From: Otis tarda
Taxonomy: Eukaryota; Chordata; Aves; Otidiformes; Otididae
Reading direction: 5' to 3'
Assembly: GCA_026413225.1 (NCBI GenBank)
Contig: CM048552.1
Coordinates: forward strand, 81,569,001 to 81,633,000
DNA length: 64,000 nucleotides
Shown one piece after another: positions 26,501 through 37,554 of this stretch; position 1 is the stretch's first letter, and every line of letters starts with the position of its first letter. A program made the position numbers and the translations under genes. The notes beneath the pieces were generated by a model that was given only the letters and a program-made list of their open reading frames with translations, made no database searches and was not told the origin of the DNA.

Positions 26501-29294
26501 AATAAATAAATGACATCAGAACCTTGCAGGCTTGAATAAACTTTAGTAGTAGGAAGAGGGTGAAAATGCAGAAAGACCACCAAGCACAGCAGTTTCAGCC
26601 AAACAACACAGGGCAAGTGGTGGGTATAAATCCGGGACAAAACTGCAGGTAACCACAAAGTAATAGCAGTAACCAGCAAATATAACTGGGCAGACAGGGC
26701 CATGCCAAAATAAAGAGAGCGCTGAAAAAGCCTCAATCCTTACCTTACTTCAAAGTCCCAAAGAAGATGAGGCTTGTAAGTCTACAGGGAACCAACTGGA
26801 CACCTTCCAATGTGACCTGGAGAACTGCAGTGGGCTGAAGGAAATTCACCAACACAAACAAGAAAACGGAAACCAGTCTGACGACCATTACTCTTCACAG
26901 TCTGTGAGACCTGGAAAGCCACAGCTGAATGCAGTTGATGGCCATAAACCTGGGATGGATCATACCCTGAGAACTATGGCAAACCACCACAGACTGGTAC
27001 ACATGACATGGTATGAACTGCTAAAAGGAAAGACAGAGGAATCCACACAGCGTTTCAAAGGAGGAGGCGAGGAAGGAAGAACTTGGGGAGCTATCAAGAA
27101 GGCAGTGTTTGTGAGCCAGTCCTTCTGCAAGACTTTATCTTAATAACAAGACAGTTCGGTTTGGGAACTAGAAGGCTGCATGTTATTTGTCAACATACTG
27201 GAAGACACGCAACACTTGAAATAGGAGGGAGTCTGAGAAGGGAACGATGTGAAAGCACAAGAAGCCAGCCAGCCAAATTGTTAATATTTTCTTTGTGGTT
27301 CTGTTTTTTCTTTAACTAGAAATATTTTAGTGTAGTAGTATTTTTTTTTTAAACCTGAGTGTAATTTTCTTCCTGAGTTATCCTATTTAAATTACACACA
27401 AAATGATGGCCATCCATTTTAAAGCCCAGATTTACAGTAATCTATCATTTGGCTTATATTACATTAAAAAAATAAATCAAAGCACAATATACCTATTGCC
27501 AAGGTCTTAAAGAAAATCAACAAACTTAGACAATATTAAAGCCAGAAAGTTTAGTTTCCCCTTCGAATCTGAATAATCATTAGGTATGAGATTTATTACA
27601 ATTATCAGCTCAGTTTCTTAAGCTTTGTTTAATAAATATCTCAACTATAAAGCATTTCTTAGATCATATTTCACTTACAAGACAAATTGAAAATTCTAGT
27701 TTTTTCTTTTCCACTATTCCAGTTCCACAAACATCTCATCAAGTCTGGAATAAACAAAGGAATTACTCAATAAATAGGAAGTGTAATTCAATAGTTTACA
27801 AAATCATGACATTGAAAATTTATGTGGGTTAAGTAAACAATTAAGTGTATGTTAGCTTATAGAACTACTTGTGTGTTTATGTAGTGTATTCTCCTCGCTA
27901 ACAAAAAAAAAAGAAGGCTATTTTGTGAAAATATTACACTTAGTTTAAGATCTGTCCTTTAGTGAAGATAACCCTTTAAAAGTATGCCTAGAAAACATGA
28001 TTAACATCGCTTACTTAATTGAAATTTGCTCACTTGGTGATTTAAACTATGATTAAAATCCTTATTATAAATTATATTGGTATGAATTAAACTACTATAA
28101 ATTATTCACAGCAAACCATCCTGCTGTCATCCTCCAGCTTTTTATTGCTGTTATTCTGATGATGCTCACCTCTCTGAGTATTATGTTTCAAAGCTTTTAG
28201 CAATGTGTCCCTGGCCGTCTTCCCAGCTTTTCCTTACCCAGTGAGCAACTGTCTTCATTTCCATTTCCTTCAGCTATGCCACTCCAAATATATAGAAGTA
28301 CTTCTGAGCAACAGAAAAAAAAACCACATTCCCAAACAACTGCAGGTCCTCTTTCTTTTTCACACCCTCTTCCTTTGTGCCTCCACCCTCTGCGAGGTTG
28401 ATGATGTCCTAGGATCAGCCTCTTCTTTTGCACTGGCATATAAACACTAACATAACCTTCCTCTGTGCTGTACTCCTACAGCTGCCTTACTGACAACTTG
28501 ATCCCAGGTTCCATCTTCCCTCCCTGTGAATATTTTCCAAGTACCACATCTCCAGCTTGCAGAGAACACGCTGAACACAGTTGCTGCCAGGTTTTCCTGT
28601 TTACCACTTGCTGTTTAAAATTTATTTTTCAAGATTTTAAGCTGTGCTCCCTCACAGCCCCTGTGAAAAGCTTTAGCAAAGGCTCCTTCAGCTGACTATA
28701 CCAGGCACTCTGTGGGTATGTAGTTCACTGATCCTTCCTCTTGTTTTTCCATCTCATGAACACACTTTCTTATTTACACAACTTAATTTCTCTCTTGCAA
28801 TGGCTAATTCTCCTGGTCAACACCACTTATCTCAATGAAGCAACATTTGGGTACAAGGTCTGCAGAACAGTTACAGAGCCATTTAAAAGGGACTGGGAAT
28901 AAATCAGAGAACAATTCAGCATGCGTGGCGGGGACAACACAACTGTTTTCCCACCATATAAGGTCAGAAGGAAAAGCTGTGGTAAGTTTGTTCAAGGGCA
29001 CCAAAGCATAAAAAAGTATTTTGTTTCTGCTTTGAATAACTGTGGAAAACACTAGCATCTAACTACGATTATTTAACAATAATAGTAATTTTTTAATTAA
29101 TATTCATGTCAGTATTTAAGTATACAGAAACAAGTGTCCGTTCAGGTTCTGCAAACCTTTGCATCCCAAGCCAAAAATAAGTGTGTCCTGTCCTCTTGAT
29201 TGACTCAGTACTTCCAAATGACGTGACTCAACTGCATGAATATCTCATGAAAATCTAGGCTTCTTTCTTACCTTTTGGTAAGTCAAGATTTTTT
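23566..29294. other. Region between the two divergent zinc-finger genes
   Basis: About 5.7 kb with no exon that I can support. Open frames are short (at most about 85 codons) and lack domains. The sequence becomes AT-rich from about 24.5 kb. Enhancers or conserved elements shared by the two genes could lie here, but cannot be judged from one sequence. Confidence 0.45.
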
Positions 29295-29555
29295 TTTCCA
29301 CTAGACCAGGTCACTCAAAGCCCCAGCCAACCTGGCCTTTAACACTTCCAGGGATGGGGCATCCACAACTTATCTGGGCAACCTGTTCCAGGGTCTCACC
29401 ACCCTCATGGTAAAAAAAAAAATTATTCCTTAAGCCCAATCCAAATCTACCCCCTTTCTGTTTAAAACCGCTGTCCCTTGTCCTGTCACTACAGGAACTG
29501 GTAAAATGTCTTACTTATTAGCCCCCTTTGTATATTGAAACGCCACAATAATGAA
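29295..29555 (-). mobile_element. CR1 LINE 3' fragment
   Basis: The plus strand shows the inverted CR1 3' end: CCAACCTGGCC, ACTTCCAGGGATGGGGCATC, GGGCAACCTGTTCCAG, and TTTAAAACCGCTGTCCCTTG with CTTGTCCTGTCACTACAGG. It aligns by eye with the better copy at 58.5-59.2 kb over the same interval. It is 5'-truncated and non-coding, and lies just outside the CpG island of the nine-finger gene. Confidence 0.88.
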
Positions 29556-29641
29556 ACAGAGACACTTGTGATACAAAGACACAGAGTGTTAGGTGAAGAA
29601 AACAACTGAGGGAACAGAAATATGTGGCAGGTTTTTTTGTG

Positions 29642-29692
29642 CTCTGCTGTGCAGCCTTCACAGAGCAAGCTTGTGAAGGCCGCACAGCAGAG
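29642..29692. repeat. Near-perfect 21-bp inverted repeat (hairpin)
   Basis: The arms at 29642-29662 and 29672-29692 are reverse complements at 20 of 21 positions and are separated by a 9-base loop, GAGCAAGCT. The only mismatch would be a G-U wobble in a minus-strand RNA and an A-C mismatch in a plus-strand RNA. Pairing does not extend past the arms. Confidence 0.9.
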
Positions 29693-29879
29693 GAGAGGCT
29701 GCGGGACAGCACTGCCAGAACTGGAAGCCACGGCAGGGGCAAGGCAGGAGAGCAGGACGGCCAACTGAGAAGGCCCACGAAACCTCTGTCCTTTTTGCTT
29801 CCTACTGCCCCGTGGTCCCCGACTCGGCAGGGATGCTGCGCTTCCAGCCTCTGCTCGTTCCTTCCAAGTCTCTGAATGG

Positions 29880-30950
29880 GACCAGGACACGGGCCCAAAC
29901 CCCGGGGGCAAGCAGGGACGGAGCCCCGGGGGCAGGCGGGGATGGGCAGCACGGGGAGGCCGGCGGCGGGGCAGGCCTCGGCGCGGGGGCGGCCGCCCCC
30001 GGGGAAGCGGGAGAGGCTGCGAGGTCCAGCCCGGCTCGGGAGCGGCCGGCGGCAGACACCGCGGGCGGGGAGGGGCTCCACCGGCGGCCGAGCCCAGCCT
30101 AGCCGCCGGGCCGGGCCTCGTCTCGCCTGCCGGGGCCTCGCCTGCAGCCCCGCGCCCCGCCGGGGGGGAACCTCGGGCAACCGGCTGCCGCGGTGAGGCG
30201 CGGAGGGCAGGACGGGCCGGGGCCAGAAGGGTTACAACCATAGAGGCCGGCCGGCCGCCTCCCGGGAGCCGCAGGAAGCGCCGGCGGGGCGGGCCCTGTG
30301 CGGGGGAACTTCCCCTCCCCGCGGCCGCTGGCCGCGCCGCACCCAGCCGGGGCTGCGCCCGGCGCCCCCTCCGCCCCGCCCGGGCCGGGGCCGCGCTGCC
30401 GGGCGAAGGTGAGGCAGGCACGGCGAGTCCCCGGCCCCGGGCGGGGGCCGCTGAGGGACGCGGGGGCCGGGCTGCCGGGGTGCGCCCGGAGCGGGGGGTG
30501 GGTTTTCCCGCAGCGTGGCCGCCGGTGCTGCCCCCTCGGGGGTGGGCGAGGGGGCTCGGGAGGGCCGGCCGGGCGCCTCTTGCGCCAGGCCCTGCTACTG
30601 CCGGCCGGCCTCCCCTCTCTGCCCCCTCCCCCTGCTCCCGGCAGCTCCTTCCCTGGCCCAGCGCCTCGGCTCCCGTGGCCCGGCGCAGCCCCCTCAGGCG
30701 GGGAGCGAGCGGCAGGGGGAAGGTGCCGCCGGCCGTAGGGGCGGGCGCGGGGTGCGACCCGCTCCCCAGCGCCCGTGTCGGTCGGGGGTGACAAGGGCGG
30801 CAGCCAGGGGGGATGGAGTCGGTCCCGACGCCTTTGCCTCTCCCCTGGAAGCGGCGGACCCGGGACGGACTGGGCGGGAGGAAGGCAGCACCGGGCCGGG
30901 GCCGTGTGGGGCAGCTGCGGTGGCCAGGTTGGGTGGAGAAGAGGGGTGCG
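29880..30950 (+). promoter_or_regulatory. CpG-island promoter region of the nine-finger gene
   Basis: About 1 kb of very GC- and CpG-rich DNA with many GGGGCGGG-like Sp-factor boxes and no TATA box. It lies immediately 5' of the zinc-finger exon. Candidate plus-strand donors include GCGAAG|GTGAGG at about 30410, and a weaker one at 30928. A G-quadruplex-type run is at 30538-30564. Open frames of 140 to 460 codons on both strands arise from the lack of AT-rich stop codons and are not called. Confidence 0.6.
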
Positions 30951-31002
30951 GGCTGTGACTAAACGTGTTGGTTGTGTCTGGACTCTCCGTCTGTCCCAGC
31001 AG

Positions 31003-32000
31003 GTGATGGGAGCATGAGTGAAAATGAGAGGGATCTTCAACAAGATGGGCCAGAGGCAGCAGAACCCTGCGAGACCGTTTCGGACTTTTTCATGAGGGAA
31101 GCTTCTTCTCCGGGCTGCCACCGGGAAGTGTCCCGTCCAAGGCCAGACCTTCTCTCCCCAGAGACAGGGCCAGAGAAGGCCCCTCGCTGCAGCTTCCGGA
31201 AGCGTAAGGAGACTGTGGTGCACCAGCGAGCGTTCATGGGAGAGAAGCCCTACATCTGCATCGAATGCGGGCAGAGCTTCAACCGCAGCTCCGACCTGAT
31301 CCGCCACCAAAGGATTCACACTGGGGAGAAGCCATACATGTGTGCTGACTGCGGCAAGAGCTTCAGCCGCCGCTCCCACCTCGTCCAGCACCAGCGTGTC
31401 CACACGGGTGAGCGGCCATACCAATGCAAGGACTGTGGGAAGAGCTTCAGCCAGAGCACCCACCTGGTGCAGCACCAGCGCAACCACACTGGCGAGAGGC
31501 CTTATGTCTGTGCCAAGTGTGGGAGGAACTTCTACCAGAACTCAGGCCTGCTCCGCCATGCCAACTTTCACACTGGCGAGAAACCCTACAAGTGCCCCCA
31601 GTGCGGGAAGCGCTTCAGCGACAGTTCCAATCTCATTGCTCACCAGCGGCTCCATACGGGCGAGAAGCCCTACAAGTGTCCTGACTGCAACAAGTGCTTC
31701 AGTGAGAGCTCTAAGCTGGTCATCCACCGGCGTGTCCACACAGGTGAGAAGCCATACTTGTGCCCAGACTGTGGAAAGAGTTTCAGCCAGCGCTCGCACC
31801 TTGTCCAGCACCGTCGCACTCACACGGGGGAGAAGCCCTACAAATGTGCCGAGTGTGGGACCTGCTTCAGCGACAACTCTACTCTCATCCGTCACCGTCG
31901 TACCCACACTGGGGAAAAACCTTTCAAGTGCTCCCACTGTGGGAAGAGCTTCAGTCGCAACTCCTATTTAGTCTCACACCAGCGGGTGCACGTGTGGTAG
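31003..32000 (+). CDS. C2H2 zinc-finger protein with nine fingers
   Basis: The exon follows a pyrimidine-rich acceptor (CTGTCCCAGCAG) and opens in phase 1. From the ATG at 31014 it encodes 328 residues to the TAG at 31998-32000. An acidic N-terminal segment (residues 1-60) and a half-finger remnant ([13 protein letters not shown]) precede nine intact C2H2 fingers at residues 80-102, 108-130, 136-158, 164-186, 192-214, 220-242, 248-270, 276-298 and 304-326. All eight inter-finger linkers are of the TGEKP or TGERP type, so this looks like a functional sequence-specific DNA-binding nuclear protein. No KRAB, SCAN or BTB domain was found. The protein ends two residues after finger 9. An upstream exon could add an N-terminus: a frame from ATG 30813 reaches a phase-1 GT at 30928, but that intron would be only 75 bp. 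Target and orthology are unknown. Confidence 0.88.
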
Positions 32001-35000
32001 GCAGTGTCACTAGGTGTGGCCTGGGAGTGGAGTGATCTAGGATCCAGCTTCTGATCCAGGCCTGTCCAAAATGTGCCTAAGGGACAAGGGGGTGGACAAG
32101 GATGTGACTAAACCAGGGCTCTTGGATTATAGGCAGCTAGCCAGGGTAATTCCTTTGGCCCATGTTGCCCTTTTCAGTCACCTCCTTCTCCCAACGCATC
32201 TTGGGCATGGACAGAAAGTGAGCAGTGGTTGTGGTGGGTAGTTCTGCATCCCAGGGCCCTGTCATCCTCTTTGCCTGGTACTAGAACTGGATGTCATCTG
32301 TAACTTGGCCAAGGTGCAGATGTTTTCTCCCACTTCCCAGTGAGAGGTGTCTGCCTGGGAGCCTGAGGAGAGAACGCACAATGGCAGGTCACATGATGAA
32401 AGGCTGCTTGGTATGCAACGTATGCATATGTGGTCATGTCAAAGGAAATAAGATGGGAGATGGCGTCCCTAAGGGGCTTTGTTCCACTTGCAACTGAAAT
32501 GTTGTGACTTACATAATATTGCACAGGTCTATTGAAGCTCACCATGCTTGTGGTCCAAGCCAGCTCTGTGTCTCATACAGCAGTCAGGAAGATCAAAGCT
32601 AAGTAATTCCTGATGAGAAGCTGCAGGCCCTGCATTATGCATATACAGCGTGCAGGCCAACATGAAGCACAGGCAAAGACCACTTGAGTCTGCTTGTGAA
32701 AGAAACACGTAGGCATACCCTGAACCAGAGAAGGAAGGCATGCCTGCGAAGGCTTTTTGCAAATGCTGCTTGGATGGTAAGAATGAGGGAGCTCCAGGAT
32801 AGGGATGTGGCCTGTTCTGGAATCTCAGAACTGGTGGGTAACTGATGCAGAAAACTATCGTACCTAGAGGCTTAAAAAAAATAATCAGACTTATACTTGC
32901 TGCCGCTAAGACTGTGGTACGCAACTTGACAGATGTATGGAGGTCACCTGGGAGTTTGTACTGCTAGCCTCCTCGTTCTGCAGAATTGAGATTCACAAAT
33001 ACGGTTCAAGTGGGCTGGTGTAAGCTGTGTTGCAAAATAGGACAGAACAACAGTGTACTAGGACAGACCTGATTCCATATCAGTATTTCTCAAGTCCCAT
33101 TTTGACCAGTGGGTGTGTGTGTGTGTATAGATAACACCTATAGGTACGTAGGCACGCAAGTATGAACTAGCTTTTACGCTAAGTGTGTCTTCACACTCAC
33201 ATGTGAGCAAATATGCATGCACACACCATGGCAGTGGTCAAAATGGCTAGCTGTGTGACACTACGCCATGTCAGTACTTCTCAAAATGCTAAACCTACTG
33301 GATGTACTAGCATTTCTTGGTAAGAAGCTGGAAGAAATAGATTTTGTACCAAAACATCTGAATTTTCACATCAGGACATTCAGTTTTACACTGATTACTT
33401 TGTGTGCGTGTATAAGATCTGGAATTGAGTTGATTTATTTATGTATCTATATAAAAATGTGTGGCACCTATGGTTGCAAGGAAGGACTTTTAAATGTCAC
33501 TCAGCGTGGTGCTCTCCCCCTTGTTTTACGCAGGTACGTATCAGTGGCAGTTGTAGAATGTACCTCCCTCATGGTATTAACTACAAGGAATTGCAGTGCA
33601 ACGCTTTACATTGTTTATATTTCTGACTGTTTTGCTGCTGATCATTTTAGTGACGATACCGACTGGTGTGTTTATCCAGCACTGCTGGACCTTAGAAAAG
33701 ATTTCTGGGTTTGCAATGTACCTTACTAATGCTGCAACTGGCTCCGTGGCTTCAGTAGGTCTGTGCAAAAAAGGAATGCAGACTGAAGCCAATGAAAGGA
33801 CTGCAGCTGTGGTGAGGAAGAGATGAAGGAAATGAAGATGCTAAGAAGATCCATGGATTTGAGCAGCTGCTGGCCAGGAATGCTTGTGAATGGCTTGTTC
33901 TACAGAACTTGGTACTCTCCAGAGGATTGCAAAGATCCTTTCTGCAAGCCCCAAGCCACTTCTTGACAGTGAACTGCTGATAAAATGTTATGTTAATATA
34001 GTTTAATAAAAAGGAGCTGTAGAGGGAGCATGAAGTTGTTTGCAGCTCCTAGAGGAACAAGGCACCTTTATGTGCAGCTGCTCAGGGAAGTAGAAGGAGC
34101 TTTCAGAAATGGAGTGGGCTTTGTTTACACAGGAACCAAAGCCTTGGTTCGCAAATGCACATTTTTGCTTTTAGTTTTGTGTTTGGGTTTTTTTTTTCTT
34201 TTTAATGAACAGCTTCAAACCAATGACTTCTTGATTTCTGTTCCACTTCTGGAAAGTGGTTTGGAAATGTGACTAATGGTCATCTAGTTGGTTCCAGAAG
34301 TGTTAAGATTTTCATTTGCCAGGAGACTTTCAGAAGGGATGCTACAGCTCTCAGTTGGTAGGGTCATTTTTGACTGAATTCAAAGGTTATGCTGCGGTCC
34401 AGCTGTGGAACTGCTGTAGAACTGATCAAAATGTCTGCCCCATTCCAGCTTAAGTTTCCTGAAGGAAAAGTGTCTGTTTGGCTGAGAAGCCCTGTTTGCC
34501 AGGAAGAGGCATCTTGTGAACGCAACTTTTCTTTTGTCAATCTGAACAAGTTGCTGCAGCAGATCAATGAAATTGAACCCAGGTCTGCACATAGTTGAGC
34601 TCAACTCAAAGGGAAACCCTCTCACATTGAGATTCTGGTTTGAGAAGCCAGTTGCCCTGCGTACGCCTTCGCAGCAGTCCTCAGAGCATATTTTTTCTTT
34701 CTACATGCTTTGTGAATTGATACACACTTATTTCTAACGTCTTTATGAACTTGTTTAAAACTGTATGCCAAATCAAAGTGGCCTTAGGGTTCACAGCACA
34801 TTGCCGGTGCAGTAGTCTTAGTGGCTAGGATTGGATTGCTCACCATTGTAAGCACATTTCTGGAGTTCCTTTCCACAGCCACTGTTGGTTTTCCCTGTTC
34901 AGTGTCACTTGGCTGAAATAATTCACTTCCCCTAGCCTGTCTGCCCTTTACTGTTTGTAATCATCTATCTGGAGAGCAGAATCTGGGCCTTGCGCTTCCT

Positions 35001-36969
35001 TTTCTGTTGCACAAGTTACAGGGTATGTTCCTCTTCTTCCAGGGATTTAATTGCTTTGTGGGCAGCACAAACTTACAAGCCAAATTCAGAAGACAGAGCT
35101 ATGGGCATGTGCAAAACGTCAAGGACCAGAAAGTTTACTTTCCCAGCAGCTAGCTCACTGGCTTCTCTACCAGCTGCCTCCTCCCTTAGGATCATAGTGG
35201 GAGAGTACTGGAAAAAGGAGGAGGTAGTTAGCTACTATAATTGCGTGCATCCCTAGCACGCGCCATCCCAGACCTGGGGTCACCAGCTGGTGCCCGGATC
35301 CTCCTGCCAGCTGAGGGAGCTCTGTAGAATACTGTAAGTTCCTGTTGTAGTAATGGTGCTTAGATACTGCAGTGAGACTATGGCACTTTAGAGATAACTA
35401 AAATAGACAAATGGATGAATTGCATCTCTGAAATAAAAAGAAAAAATCACCCTAGTGTTCTTTGTTATCCCATCTTTTTTTCTTTCTGTGTCCTCACAGT
35501 GACCTCCTGAGCATCAGTTTCTCGGCCCCGGCAGGACCAGGTTTGGGAATACGTATGTTATCCTTCACAGAGGGATGACTATTACTTAGCACAGCCACTG
35601 TGCAATGCAAATAAGAATCCAGAGGTGAGGGATATTTTTAGTATTGGTCTTCATTTTCATCTAACATTTCTGCATGAATCTGAAAAGCCAGAGGATGGTA
35701 CACAGTGCTCACCATTCCTTGATGAGAGAAAGTGGCAGAACCTTACTGTGCGGTGACACACACCATCCTGCTTGTAAATGGACCTGGTTCTAGCAGAGCT
35801 GCAGCTGCTCTAAGGAGATTATCTCCCCAGTTCTGTCACCTGGGTTGTATGGGATGCAGTTTTCTAGGCCTCTGCTGACAAAGTACATGTAATAGTGGTG
35901 ACTGAAATATAGCTTCTGTTACATTCCTCTTTGCCTCATTGTTTATGACTGGGAAAACAAATTTATTTTGGTCTTGGACAAGAGTTGTGTTTTATGTGTT
36001 TAATAAATTTTAAAAAGTATTTAATGCGTAATCTCTAAAGCAAATTTTGAGATATATCAAACAAAACTGCCCTTGCACACACAGCAAACTGTTCTTTCTG
36101 GCCCTGTTTCCCCTTTACCCCAGCAACACTGGTCTGAATAGCCAGAGACACAACAGCAGGAGCCTCCATCTCTGAAAAAAAAAGAAAGTATGGGATATTT
36201 GAGGAGATGGAGCAAGCAGAGGCCAAAAGAGGTGTCTGCTTTGCTGCTTATACCCTCATGTTCCGAGCTCTGAAGGGCCTTCAGCCTTTCCATGCCAAAG
36301 CTGATATATCTCACAAACAGGCTAATTCCCCTCTCAACTGTCCCTTCCCTTTTCCCATTCAAGTGCTTGCTGGCTTTCTTAGTAGAAAATGCATGAATCA
36401 ATCTGGTAACATTGCTTTTGCAGTCCTGATGGACTTTGACAACTGTCTGGTTTTCTCCTCACAGGCTTGACCTGTTCGCAACACTCAGTCACGTGAACAG
36501 ATGTGAGTGCCTAGGAACCAGAGTGTACAGGAGCCAGACTTTTTAGGGGAAGCAAATTTTTCCTTTCTTCCTGAGGCTTGCTATGGAAGTATCTGTAGCT
36601 GCAGATAGCTGACTCTGTCCCTGGGGAACATGTTGGAATGAGTGGGACAGCATGGTCAGAACACAGTAATCTTTCAAGGGTAAGTGAAAGCACTCATCAA
36701 TTAAAGTAGACCATACCAGATCCAAGCATCCTCACAGATGCAGAGTGTAAAGAAGTGGAAACTCCTTTGTTCCCTTCCCTTTGGCACTCTCTGTGCAAAG
36801 CACAGCTCTATTGGATGTAAAGGTCGGCATTGCTTAGAATAACCTTGTCTGAACAGCCTTATGGACAGGCAGTTCAAAATAACTCTGCCACACCACAGCA
36901 AACCTTGTCTGCACAGCCTCCACAGCCTCGAGGAATTGACCGAAGTAAACTTCATCCAAAAAACCAAAG
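32001..36969. other. 3' flank of the nine-finger gene and intergenic DNA
   Basis: The 3' UTR probably runs to the AATAAA at 34005-34010. A (GT)n stretch lies at 33113-33126. The 153-codon frame at 33268-33729 and a 76-codon frame with a hydrophobic N-terminus at 33596-33826 fall inside this presumed UTR, overlap in different frames and have no recognisable family. Beyond 34 kb I see only short frames. A near-repeat, AACCTTGTCTGMACAGCC, occurs at 36841 and 36901. Confidence 0.45.
34005..34010 (+). promoter_or_regulatory. Candidate poly(A) signal of the nine-finger gene
   Basis: Canonical AATAAA about 2 kb after the stop codon, followed by G/T-containing sequence. It is the first full hexamer that I noticed downstream on the plus strand. 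Confidence 0.4.
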
Positions 36970-37554
36970 TCTCCTGGTTTTGGCTGGGATGGAGCTAATT
37001 TTCTTCTCAGTAGCTGCTGTGTTTTGGATTTAGTATGAGATTTGGCATGCGAAGAATCTTGATAATACATTGATATTATGAGTTGTTGCTGAAAAGACCA
37101 AAGACGCTGTCCAGCTTCCCAGGTTTTGCTGATGTGCAGGTGCAGGAAGCTGGGAGGAGTATAGCCAGTACAGTTGACCCAAACTGGCCAAAGAGAGTAT
37201 TCCATGCCATAGACGTCATGCTCAGTATATAAGTGGGGGTTGGCTAGGGGGCAGCTTTCGCTCTCTCTTGCTCCTTTGCTTGCTGCTCGGTTTCATTTAC
37301 ATGACTGCTGCTTGGGACGGGCAGTACTGGCCATCAGGACATCAGGTGGTGAGAAATTGTGCAACATTTGTTTTGTATATTTTAGTATCCCTATATGTTG
37401 TTATTATTGTAATGTTCCTTTGCTGTTCTAGTAAACTATCTTCATCTCAGCCCACGAGTTTTCTTTTCTTCCTGATTCTCTCCCCCATCCCACTGGGGAG
37501 GGGGAACGAGCAGCTGCATGGTACGAGATTGCTCACTAGGGCTAGACCACGACA
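36970..37554 (+). mobile_element. Solo LTR of the same endogenous-retrovirus family (copy 2)
   Basis: Plus-strand counterpart of the element at 440-1111, from TCTCCTGGTTTTGGC (the first G of the TG end has mutated) to CTAGACCACGACA. The flanks CAAAG (36965-36969) and CAGAG (37555-37559) look like a 5-bp target-site duplication with one change. A TATA box, TATATAAG, lies at 37226-37233, with an ACGTCA half-site just upstream at 37213-37218. An AGTAAA hexamer in the 3' third may be the retroviral poly(A) signal. It lacks the roughly 100-bp middle segment of copy 1. No internal viral genes adjoin it. Confidence 0.83.
37226..37233 (+). promoter_or_regulatory. TATA box of the solo LTR
   Basis: TATATAAG about 255 bases into the LTR, in the position expected for the U3 promoter. 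The other copy has TGTGTAAG at the same place. The LTR could still promote transcription into the plus-strand flank, but nothing here shows that it does. Confidence 0.5.

Noticed and set aside
26700-27320. Coding-looking AG-rich stretch with 79- and 78-codon frames
   Set aside because: The frames overlap in different phases and lack splice borders or motifs; the resemblance is only compositional.
29489-30421. 310-codon minus-strand open frame
   Set aside because: Pro/Ala/Arg-rich composition from the island, running into a CR1 fragment. No conserved motif or splice framing.
23066-30950. A single shared bidirectional promoter for the two zinc-finger genes
   Set aside because: Each gene has its own CpG island about 6.3 kb apart, so one shared core promoter is not supported.
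30099-31487. 462-codon minus-strand open frame
   Set aside because: It lies across the CpG island and antisense to the zinc-finger exon. Stop-poor GC-rich DNA and the repeating 84-bp finger unit keep such frames open; the peptide shows antisense finger periodicity and no domain.
31342-31971. 209-codon plus-strand frame inside the finger exon
   Set aside because: Shifted frame of the real zinc-finger coding sequence; Ser/Thr/Arg-rich repeats mirror the finger period.
33268-33826. Overlapping 153- and 76-codon frames, one with a membrane-like segment
   Set aside because: They lie in the presumed 3' UTR of the nine-finger gene, in mutually shifted frames with no family resemblance.
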